Assembly (NCBI GenBank): GCA_003222535.1
Contig: QHWJ01000234.1
Coordinates: 1-37,934, forward strand
Length of the DNA: 37,934 nucleotides
Direction: 5' to 3'
Source: Acidobacteriota bacterium
GTDB lineage: Bacteria; Acidobacteriota; Vicinamibacteria; Vicinamibacterales; CAVVIG01
Below, piece by piece: positions 7,978 to 15,068 of this stretch. The position numbers were made by a program, and so were the translations under genes. Position 1 is the first letter of the stretch. Every line of letters starts with the position of its first letter. The notes beneath the pieces are model-generated. The model was not told the DNA's origin. It did not search any database and saw nothing but the letters and a program-made list of their open reading frames with translations.

Positions 7978-8320
7978 GAGGATCGTTCCTGCTGCCGTGG
8001 GACCTGACGCTCGGCGTCGTGTGGACCGGCCGCTCGCCGCTGCCCTGGTCGGCGACGGCGGGAAGAGACCTCAATCGCGACGGCTTCAACAGCGACCTCG
8101 TCCCCGGCACGTCGCGCAACTCGGGCAGCCGCGACCTGAACCTGACTGCTGAACGCCTGGCGGGCGCTGAACGGGCTCGCCGCCGTCAGCGAATCGCAGA
8201 TCGACACGTCGCGCATCAACATCGTGGACGCGCGCCTGAGCAAGGCGTTCAAGTTCGGCGGCAGGAAAAGCGGAACTGCTCGCCCAGGCGTTCAACCTGT
8301 TCAAACGCGAAAATCATTCG
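7978..8320 (+). pseudogene. C-terminal remnant of a TonB-dependent receptor (Oar-like)
   Basis: Three frame segments read as the end of the large acidobacterial TonB-dependent receptors. LPWDLTLGVVWTGRSPLPW with TAGRDLNRDG is followed by NAWRALNGLAAVSESQIDT and INIVDARLSKAFKFGG. The last is AELLAQAFNLFKRENH in a third frame. At least two frameshifts separate them and nothing of the plug or most of the barrel remains. Its end overlaps the 3' end of the convergent PQQ dehydrogenase gene by a few bases. Confidence 0.7.
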
Positions 8321-9993
8321 TCGAGCGCGAACACGAACAACGAGAGCCCGGACACGATGGACACGTACTGCCGATTGCCCACGCGATAGCTGATCGGACC
8401 GCTGTTGATGGCCGCTCCGAGATTCGTTTTCCACAGCAGCGATCCGGTGCGTGCATCCAGAGCCTGGAAGAACCCTTCACGTCCGCCCGTGAACAGCAGA
8501 TCCGAACCGGTCGTCAGGATGCCGCTGTCGGTCACGTCTGTCATCGTGAACTTCCACTTCTCCCGTCCCGTCGCAGGGTCGACCGCGATCACCGCGCCGT
8601 GACCGGCCGCTTCAGTCCAGGTGTTGATTGGCGACCGCCCCAGGCCGGGCGCCCCGGGTACCGCCGTCAAGTTCCGTGGGCCGCCGCCGACGAAGTTCGT
8701 GCCTTCCTTGTACTGCGACGACGCCGGGGCATAAATGCTCGCGTAGTCTTCCCACGCGGAGACATAGAAGAGGCCGGTGCGCTGGCTGAACGACGGCGAG
8801 TACCAATTCGTCCCGCCCTGATTGCCCGGATAGGTCGGCTGTCCCTCCGGCTGCGGCGTCTGCTTCGGTCGGCCGCGCTCATCGAACTCGCTCATCCAGT
8901 TGACCTTCACGAACGGCTTCCCGAGCAGAAATCGTCCCGTCTCCCGATCGAGCACATAGAAATTTCCGTTGCGGTTGGCCCAGGTGACGACATTGACGCG
9001 GCTGCCCGCCCAGTTGTCGACGAGCACGGGGACCTGCACCGAGTCGTAGTCGTAGACATCGTGCGGCGTGAACTGGTAATGCCATTTCAGCGTGCCGGTG
9101 TCGGCGTCGAGCGCCACGACTGACGCGGTGTAGAGATTGTCGCCGGGCCGCTGCACGCCGTTGTAATCCGGACCGACGTTGCCGGTGCCCCAGTACGTCA
9201 AGTTGAGCCGTGGATCGTAGGAGCCGGTCATCCAGATCGAACCGCCACCATGTTTCCACGCCTCGGGATCGCAGAAGGGCTTGGCCTCGGCGGGACAGCG
9301 CTCCCACGTCTCGGAACCGGGCTCACCCGGCGCGGGGATTGTGTAGAACCGCCACGCTTCGCGTCCGGTGACGGCGTCATAGGCTGCGATGAAACCCCTG
9401 ATGCCGTACTCGCCACCGCCCACGCCAACGATGACCTTGTTCTTGACGACCAGCGGCGCGTGCGTGATCGAGTACCCGGATTTGGTACTCGCTACCTCGG
9501 TCTTCCAGATGGCACGGCCGGTTTTCCGGTCGATCGCGACGAGCTGCGCGTCGAGGGTACCCATGAACAGGGTGTCGCCAAGGATCCCCAGCCCACGATT
9601 ATTGGCGCCGCAACAGACGACGCGATCCTGGGCCGGTGTATAGCGATAGATCCAGAACGCTCGACCGGTCGCGGCGTCGAGCGCGACGACGTCGTTCAAA
9701 CGCTGGGTGATGTACATCGTGCCGTCGACGACCAGCGGCGTGGTCTGCCAGTTGCCGGCGATCGGCGATTGGTACACCCATTGGAGCTTGAGATTCTTGA
9801 CGTTGGCCGGTGTGATCTGATTCAGCGGGCTGTAGCGCGTGCTCGAATAGTTGCCGGAGTAGGTCAACCAGTTCTGCGGCTCGCTCGGCGCGGCGGCGAG
9901 GCGCTCGGACGTCACCTGTCCATGCACACGGAGAGACAGCACACCTATCAGCGATACGATCCACCAAGCGAAGCTTCGTCGTCTTGCGATCAC
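8314..9993 (-). CDS. PQQ-dependent alcohol dehydrogenase with lanthanide-type active site
   Basis: The 559-residue product begins with GTG at 9993. AAAGGA lies upstream, inside the preceding gene's last codons. It has a signal peptide (about 1-25) and an eight-bladed PQQ propeller of the methanol/ethanol dehydrogenase family. Seen: adjacent Cys127-Cys128 (the redox disulfide over PQQ), Glu195 in GGGEYG and Asn272 in WGTGN as metal ligands, and HDVYDYD with catalytic Asp315 and an extra Asp317. In XoxF-type enzymes that extra Asp two residues on marks lanthanide rather than calcium use; MxaF has Ala there. It is periplasmic and would oxidise an alcohol to an aldehyde, passing electrons to the cytochrome c encoded two bases upstream. 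The substrate cannot be read from the sequence. Confidence 0.92.
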   Translation of the reverse strand: MIARRRSFAWWIVSLIGVLSLRVHGQVTSERLAAAPSEPQNWLTYSGNYSSTRYSPLNQITPANVKNLKLQWVYQSPIAGNWQTTPLVVDGTMYITQRLNDVVALDAATGRAFWIYRYTPAQDRVVCCGANNRGLGILGDTLFMGTLDAQLVAIDRKTGRAIWKTEVASTKSGYSITHAPLVVKNKVIVGVGGGEYGIRGFIAAYDAVTGREAWRFYTIPAPGEPGSETWERCPAEAKPFCDPEAWKHGGGSIWMTGSYDPRLNLTYWGTGNVGPDYNGVQRPGDNLYTASVVALDADTGTLKWHYQFTPHDVYDYDSVQVPVLVDNWAGSRVNVVTWANRNGNFYVLDRETGRFLLGKPFVKVNWMSEFDERGRPKQTPQPEGQPTYPGNQGGTNWYSPSFSQRTGLFYVSAWEDYASIYAPASSQYKEGTNFVGGGPRNLTAVPGAPGLGRSPINTWTEAAGHGAVIAVDPATGREKWKFTMTDVTDSGILTTGSDLLFTGGREGFFQALDARTGSLLWKTNLGAAINSGPISYRVGNRQYVSIVSGLSLFVFALDE

Positions 9994-9995
9994 GG

Positions 9996-10781
9996 CTATC
10001 GTCCTTTCAGCGAAAGCAGGTACGCGAGCACATCGCCAATCTCGTCGTCGGAAAGCTTGCCCTTGTAGGACGGCATGGGCGACATCTTCGAGATCGTGAA
10101 CTCGCGAAGGTCGGCTTTCACCAGCGAGTGCAGGCGTTCGTGGTCGTCGATGATTTGAAGGCCATACGTGTCCTCGTTGAGCCGCCGGCCGTTGATGATC
10201 GCGCCGTCCTTCGTCACCACGCGGACCGGACGGTTGATCGGCATCATCTGACTGGTCGGGTCGACGAGCGACCGCTGCAGCGATCCCGCGCTGCGTACGG
10301 CGCCAATGTCGCTCAGGTTGGGGCCGACGCGGGATCCGTCCAGGTCAATTCGGTGACAGTCGGTGCAGGCGCCTTTGCCGAGGAAGATGGCGCGCCCGCG
10401 CGCCTCGTCGCCGGCCTTGACCGTCGCCGCGTCGAACGCGTTCATGTTGCGAAGATAGGCGACGATGCCCGCCATGTCGGCGGCGTCCAGCGCGAACGCG
10501 GGCATGCCGGCCGTCGATCCATTCCTGATGAAACGTTCCAGGTCTCGATCGATGACGGCGTTTCGAAACGTGCCGCTGCGCAGATTCACCCCGCCGATCG
10601 CGTCGCCCTGCGCGCCGTGGCAGGTGACACACTTCGCCGCGTACACGGTCGCCCCGTACGCAATATCGGCGCTGGCGTATGGGTTGTCGTGCGGTGGGAC
10701 CGGACCCTGCGCCGAGGCGACGGTCAAGCCGATCGTCCAGAACACCATTCCACGCATCACGGCCGCACAGGCTTTAGGCAT
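9996..10781 (-). CDS. Diheme cytochrome c, partner of the PQQ dehydrogenase
   Basis: The start at 10781 (MPKACAAVMRG) is preferred over an in-frame ATG 48 bases upstream because AAAGG stands six bases before it and a signal peptide follows at once (hydrophobic segment ending in ASA near residue 25). The product is 261 residues with two heme sites, CVTCH (about 51-55) and CTDCH (about 139-143). The C-terminal half resembles the 'putative heme-binding' domain found in planctomycete and acidobacterial c-type cytochromes, with a late Met (KMSPMPSYKG) as a likely axial ligand. The stop is two bases before the dehydrogenase start, so the two are co-transcribed; the cytochrome is the likely electron acceptor. 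Confidence 0.9.
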   Translation of the reverse strand: MPKACAAVMRGMVFWTIGLTVASAQGPVPPHDNPYASADIAYGATVYAAKCVTCHGAQGDAIGGVNLRSGTFRNAVIDRDLERFIRNGSTAGMPAFALDAADMAGIVAYLRNMNAFDAATVKAGDEARGRAIFLGKGACTDCHRIDLDGSRVGPNLSDIGAVRSAGSLQRSLVDPTSQMMPINRPVRVVTKDGAIINGRRLNEDTYGLQIIDDHERLHSLVKADLREFTISKMSPMPSYKGKLSDDEIGDVLAYLLSLKGR

Positions 10782-10944
10782 CGATCGCCTTTCTGCACCT
10801 GTCCCGTCCCACCGGCGCCGCATCGGCATGGGGGTCTCCGGCGGACCGACGCCGGGCCGGGGGACAAGGGCGCGAGGGCGAAACTGATTCTAGCGGCAGG
10901 GCCTCTATAGCGAAAGAGAAACCGCCAGCCCGGTCGCTCGGGTA

Positions 10945-11127
10945 GTGTCTGACGTCCAGTCCTACGCGTCAGGTGGCGGTCCGTTCGGCCAGACGTTTTA
11001 TCAAAACCCGACCGTGATCGGCGTCGTCGAGGCGCACGGCCTCGCCGTGTTGACGGCTGGCACCCTGTGGTTTCTGGCAACGCGTCACAATCGGATGTGC
11101 TCGGGGCACTCCATCGAGTCCCGATGA
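10945..11127 (+). pseudogene. Fragment of a small membrane protein gene
   Basis: The 60-residue frame contains GGPFGQTFYQNPTVIGVVEA and then HGLAVLTAGTLWFLA, with one clear hydrophobic helix. This resembles the middle of small multi-helix membrane proteins that I recall from related bacteria, but both the first and later helices are missing and there is no ribosome binding site. Probably a gene remnant. Nothing else is evident in 10830-11150. Confidence 0.35.
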
Positions 11128-11150
11128 GCACCCCGGCACGTCGGATCGTG

Positions 11151-12656
11151 TTACTCACACCGGAAGTTCTTTGCCTCGTCGGTGCTGCCGGTGCCGATGT
11201 AATGCGCTGTCGCTGGATACGCGCACAACGGGCGCGTGCGATCGACGACGGCGGCGGTCATGTGCGACGCGGGAATCGACTGCGGCTTCCTGCCCGACTC
11301 GACCCACTGATCGAGCGCCGCGACTTTGTCGGACTGATCCGTCCCTGGCCCGCCCTGGCAATGGCCCATACCCGGCACCATGAACAGTGCGAGCGAGTTT
11401 GCGGCCGAACGTCCGACCACGTCGTTGATCCGCCTGAACATGATCAGGCTCGTGTCGGGTGAGACCAGCGGATCGGCCCAGCCGTGATACATGAGCAGCT
11501 TGCCGCCGCGGTTGAAGAAGCGCGAAAGATCCGGGTCACCGCCGTACAGGAGCCCCTTGTCCGCTTTCACCGCGCGCTCTACATCGTCTGGCACTTTGAT
11601 CGTGTGGTAGTCCCAGTCCGGACTGAACACGATCTTCCGCATCCCTTCATGCGATTCGCCGGACGGTGACGGTCCGGCCACACCGCCCCATCCGAGTTCC
11701 GATCCAGGATAGTAACGACCAGGGTGCAGCAAAGCGCCGCTCTTCGGATCGCGGATCGGCGATGTCATGGCCTCCGCGGTCTCGACCTGATCCGTGGTCA
11801 GGCAATCGGGACGATCGCCACCGGTGCACCTCAACGTCGCGAAGTCGAACGAGCATCGCGACGGATCCTCGAGGACACCGTCTTTCACGCCATCGAGCGC
11901 ATCGCACTTGTCGAGCACCGCCTGGTGAATCATCGGATACTTGTTCGCCGGGATGACGGCCGCCGGCGAGCGGTTGACGTAGGTGTTCAGCCAAACGCGC
12001 GCGGCATACAGCCGCATCTGATCCCAGGACGGGTCGCCAGCGACGATGCCGTCGAAGTCTTCGGGATAGCGCTGCGCTTCGATCAGAGCCTGGCGCCCGC
12101 CCGTCGAGCACGAATTGAAGTACGCCCGCGACGGACGCGTATCGTAGCGTGCGGTCACGATCGTTTTCGCCGTCACCGTCATCTCGTGGATCGCGCGATA
12201 CGCGAAGTCCACGAGCTTCTCGGGATGCCCGGGTACGAAATCCGCGTTGCCGCCGGCGTGACCGGTGTCGGTGCCCGCAGCCGCATAGCCCGCCTTGACG
12301 GCAGTGGCCAGCGCGAGATACGGCATCGTGCCGCCTAACCCGCCGTTGCCTGCCGCCTGAATCTTGTGGTTCCATCCGGACAGCGGCAGCCATACTTCGA
12401 CGCGGATGTCGGAGTCAGCCGACGGCGTCAACTTCAGCGTGACGCGACAGAACGCCGGCAGCGACTTGAACCCGGCAGCCGCCGCCGCGTTGTTGGCGTT
12501 GGGTGGCGTGAAAGCGCCGGCGGGGACCGACTCAGCGGACAACACCAAGCCGTTCGACAGCTTTACCTGGCCCATCGACTCGCACGCGATCGGGGCAGCG
12601 CCTGCCACGCGAGGCGCCATCGCGACGACAACAGCAATCAACGCTGCGATTCTCAT
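11151..12656 (-). CDS. Tannase / feruloyl esterase family hydrolase, secreted
   Basis: The product is 501 residues with an N-terminal signal peptide (about 1-20, ending AGA). The tannase-family CS-D-HC layout is complete: Cys183-Ser184 in NSCSTGGRQ (nucleophile), Asp395 in HGWADPLVS, and His432-Cys433 in GMGHCQGG. The two cysteines form the disulfide that holds the triad together in this family. A Cys-rich, metal-binding lid (about 250-290) is present. Members hydrolyse plant phenolic esters such as gallate, ferulate or related aromatic esters; the exact substrate is open. It is 321 bases from the cytochrome gene on the same strand, so it may or may not share regulation with the alcohol dehydrogenase. 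Confidence 0.9.
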   Translation of the reverse strand: MRIAALIAVVVAMAPRVAGAAPIACESMGQVKLSNGLVLSAESVPAGAFTPPNANNAAAAAGFKSLPAFCRVTLKLTPSADSDIRVEVWLPLSGWNHKIQAAGNGGLGGTMPYLALATAVKAGYAAAGTDTGHAGGNADFVPGHPEKLVDFAYRAIHEMTVTAKTIVTARYDTRPSRAYFNSCSTGGRQALIEAQRYPEDFDGIVAGDPSWDQMRLYAARVWLNTYVNRSPAAVIPANKYPMIHQAVLDKCDALDGVKDGVLEDPSRCSFDFATLRCTGGDRPDCLTTDQVETAEAMTSPIRDPKSGALLHPGRYYPGSELGWGGVAGPSPSGESHEGMRKIVFSPDWDYHTIKVPDDVERAVKADKGLLYGGDPDLSRFFNRGGKLLMYHGWADPLVSPDTSLIMFRRINDVVGRSAANSLALFMVPGMGHCQGGPGTDQSDKVAALDQWVESGRKPQSIPASHMTAAVVDRTRPLCAYPATAHYIGTGSTDEAKNFRCE

Positions 12657-12922
12657 GTCGGCTCCACTATCGTCGCGGGCGCGCCGTTTAAGCGGCCGCG
12701 CGTGAGTTTACAGTAGGGTTCGCGATCCTGGTTAATCGGAGACGATTTGCAACGAGGCTCTTTGCAGATAATCTCCAGCAGTGGTATTTTTTGGGCTGCC
12801 GTGCACTCCAAGCTGAAGGGGTTTCGCGACGACAGACAAGCAAGACGAGGCTCGCGCTCATTTTGCGGTCTCTTACACGGCAGGGTATCGTGAAAAGTGT
12901 TGCTTTCGCTGAAAGAGGAATC

Positions 12923-13540
12923 ATGTCTCGAGCCGCTGATTCTCTGAGATCGCTTCTCGCGGATCGAGCCGTGATCCGGGGGCGAATCACGCTCAGCAGC
13001 GGTACTGTGTCGGAGTACTATTTCGACTGCAAGAGGGTGATGTTGAGCTCCGCGGGCGCACCACTCGTAGGTGAGGCCGTTCTCGACGCAATCAAGAGCC
13101 TGCCGGAGCAACCCGTTGCGATTGGCGGCCTGACGCATGGCGCCGATCCCATCATCGGAGCTGCGATGATGAAGGCGGCGGAACAGGGCCAGCATCTGGA
13201 TGGCTTCTACATTCGCAAAGAGCCGAAGAAGCACGGCACTCAGAAGTTAATCGAGAATGTTCCAGAGCCCGGCACCCCGGTGGTTATCGTCGATGACGTC
13301 GTGACGAAGGGTGGATCGGTGGTGCAGGCAGTCGACGCGGCCGAAGGGGCTGGTTGCCGCGTGGTTGCGGTGATAGTTCTCGTTGACAGACTCGAGGGCG
13401 GGGCCGGGAAGATCCGGGCGCGAGTTCCAGACGCACACTACATCCCGATCTTCACGCTCAAGAACTTCCTCGACGTCGACGAAATCAGGCGAGAGTGGAC
13501 GAAGACCTCCGAGCAGCTGTTGCCCGCGGCTTCCACGTAG
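12923..13540 (+). CDS. pyrE: Orotate phosphoribosyltransferase
   Basis: This 205-residue enzyme converts orotate and PRPP to orotidine monophosphate in pyrimidine synthesis. The start at 12923 follows AAAGAGG and begins just before the conserved LLADRAVIRGRITLSSG opening; the open frame further upstream is not conserved. Seen: the YFDCKRV strand, the flexible loop region FYIRKEPKKHGTQ with catalytic lysines, and the PRPP-binding VVIVDDVVTKGGS (the second of its two Asp residues replaces nothing essential; E-D is more usual than D-D). The gene stands alone, without other pyr genes. The 266 bases upstream show no other gene. Confidence 0.93.
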   Translation: MSRAADSLRSLLADRAVIRGRITLSSGTVSEYYFDCKRVMLSSAGAPLVGEAVLDAIKSLPEQPVAIGGLTHGADPIIGAAMMKAAEQGQHLDGFYIRKEPKKHGTQKLIENVPEPGTPVVIVDDVVTKGGSVVQAVDAAEGAGCRVVAVIVLVDRLEGGAGKIRARVPDAHYIPIFTLKNFLDVDEIRREWTKTSEQLLPAAST

Positions 13541-13617
13541 ATAATCTGTGGGCGATCGTCCGCATAATGACTGTCCGCTCTTTGTCCGTGCCCCGGCGCG
13601 GACTGGCCCCAAATCAA

Positions 13618-13890
13618 TCAGGCCAGGGCGAGCCTCAGGTCGTTGGCGGCCGCCGCCTCCTCTTCCGTGAGCCATCCCCATCCGCGACGTTCCGCTTCGG
13701 CCCAATCGAGCGCGAGGGCGTGTGTCGCGAGACGCAGGCCGTAGAAGAGCTCGCGATCGCTGAAGAACTGCACTTCAACACCTCGCTGGCCGAAGTCCCG
13801 CAGCTCACACTCGATCTGCCGGCCGTTGCGCGAGAACGAGAACAGCAGCTCGGTCGAGGCTGGTACGGGACGAATGGAGGACGTCGACAT
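13618..13890 (-). CDS. Small conserved hypothetical protein
   Basis: This 90-residue protein starts at 13890, with AAGGAG ten bases upstream. The core reads LLFSFSRNGRQIECELRDFG, then VEVQFFSDRELFYGLRLATH and a final helix ALDWAEAERRGW. It is a beta-rich start followed by an amphipathic helix, with no signal or membrane segment. I recall similar small proteins in Acidobacteriota and other soil bacteria, usually unnamed. Its neighbours (pyrE, convergent, ending 77 bases away) do not suggest a role. Confidence 0.7.
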   Translation of the reverse strand: MSTSSIRPVPASTELLFSFSRNGRQIECELRDFGQRGVEVQFFSDRELFYGLRLATHALALDWAEAERRGWGWLTEEEAAAANDLRLALA

Positions 13891-14070
13891 TTCGAGAGGG
13901 CTCCTTCGACAGCCCATTGTCGGACGCTTGGGCTTCGCAAGCCAGCGGATCCTCGTCGCGGATGATGATCGTGAATCTGTTTGATGACACGGAGTATCGC
14001 CCGCGAGACACTCCATCAGAAAACGGACCGCGCCGCCATACAGGTGGCGTGATTTCTTCCGAGTCACGTA

Positions 14071-14132
14071 CAACGCGGAAACCGCGGAACCCGCAGAGAA
14101 AAATGCCCGAGGTCTTTCTGCGTGTTCTGCGA
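14071..14132. repeat. Imperfect palindrome built from short 'CGCGGAAAC/CGCAGA' words
   Basis: The left arm (14071-14102) is a run of related 9-10-base words (CGCGGAAAC, CGCGGAACC, CGCAGAG). The right arm (14112-14135) is its approximate reverse complement (TTTCTGCGTGTTCTGCG). It is one of several elements in the window with the same design but different words. The remainder of 13891-14260 shows no gene that I can support. Confidence 0.55.
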
Positions 14133-14261
14133 GTGCCAGCCACGAACGTCGCGCCAGCGTCGATCGCCGTGCGATTTCGCGCGACACGACGCATCTCGGG
14201 TCGCTCGGGCTGGACTGGTCGAGGTAGCCGGAAGCCTCACAAGGCCGAGCTTACGCGAACC

Positions 14262-14301
14262 GCGGATCAGCCGATAGAATGGCGGATCGGCCGATAGAAC
14301 G
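14262..14301 (+). promoter_or_regulatory. Tandemly duplicated 20-base promoter-like unit
   Basis: GCGGATCAGCCGATAGAATG (14262-14281) is followed directly by GCGGATCGGCCGATAGAACG (14282-14301), 18 of 20 bases identical. Each unit carries a -10-like TAGAAT or TAGAAC. The second hexamer is 17 bases before the ATG at 14318 and leaves room for the GGAGG at 14307-14311. Confidence 0.5.
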
Positions 14302-14317
14302 AATGTGGAGGTCCCCC

Positions 14318-14503
14318 ATGCAGAGCCGTCACGTGGACATCCCAGGGCCAAAACCGGCAAAACGCGACACGTCGGTTCAACAAGACACCGGTTTGCGGGC
14401 AGCCGTCTCAGCATTCGAGGCATGGCAGCGCGAACGCCCGCCCTGCCCTCCGCCCCCCAGCCGTCTGCCGCTGCGGCAGCGTCTCAAGCACCACCGGTCC
14501 TGA
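14318..14503 (+). CDS. Short hypothetical protein upstream of the GGDEF-like gene
   Basis: Sixty-one codons begin at an ATG with GGAGG (14307-14311) six bases upstream. The frame ends three bases before the next gene's ATG, which is why it is listed. The product is Pro- and Arg-rich towards its end (PPCPPPPSRLPLRQR) and matches no family known to me. It may encode a real small protein or be a translated leader that couples to the downstream gene. Confidence 0.4.
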   Translation: MQSRHVDIPGPKPAKRDTSVQQDTGLRAAVSAFEAWQRERPPCPPPPSRLPLRQRLKHHRS

Positions 14504-14506
14504 GAG

Positions 14507-15052
14507 ATGTCCAACTGGCTTGAGGACGACGGCCCGCGGCTTCTTTCGCGGGAGACATTTGCATTCGAACTGGAGTCCGAACTTCGACGGGCTGGCCGTT
14601 CGCGGTCGGACGTCACCCTCGTCGTCCTGGAGACCGGCCGGGAAAGCGGCGCTTCCGGGACGACGGCCGACGAAGTGGCCATGCTCGAGATCGCCGAAAT
14701 CGTCGACGAAACCCTGCGCGACACGGACCTCGTGGGATTCGCGGATCGCGCCGCGCTCGGCCTGGTGCTGGTGGACGCCGACGTCCATCGCTCGGTCCAG
14801 GTTCTCGATCGGCTGATGTTACGGATTGGCCAGAGGGCCTTCTCCCCGGCTGTTCACATCGCGGTCGGCGTCGCGTCGTATCCCGAGCACGGCGTCGACG
14901 CCGCGTCGCTCAGGCAGAATGCGAAGTCCCGGCCTTTCCTGCGCGAGATGTTCGGGACGAATACGCCGGTTTCGTCCCAACGTCACGTCCAGTTTCTCCG
15001 TAAGGAGGACCGCCGGGCCGATTCGAATCGTGGCGGCTCCCCGGCCAGTTGA
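14507..15052 (+). CDS. Degenerate GGDEF-like domain protein
   Basis: The 181-residue product has the outline of a GGDEF domain. An opening LSRETFAFELESELRRAGRS helix is followed by a strand VTLVVLE and by a segment where GGDEF should stand that reads FADRAALGLVLVD. Near residues 115-135 comes the typical closing AVGVASYPEHGVDAASLRQ. The catalytic GGDEF signature and the metal-binding Asp are absent, so it should not make c-di-GMP. It may bind nucleotides or regulate a partner. It is convergent with an intact GGDEF-EAL gene 16 bases away, which fits a regulatory relation, though this is inference. The last 40 residues are low in conservation. Confidence 0.65.
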   Translation: MSNWLEDDGPRLLSRETFAFELESELRRAGRSRSDVTLVVLETGRESGASGTTADEVAMLEIAEIVDETLRDTDLVGFADRAALGLVLVDADVHRSVQVLDRLMLRIGQRAFSPAVHIAVGVASYPEHGVDAASLRQNAKSRPFLREMFGTNTPVSSQRHVQFLRKEDRRADSNRGGSPAS

Positions 15053-15068
15053 TCGCGTCTCCGGAATC

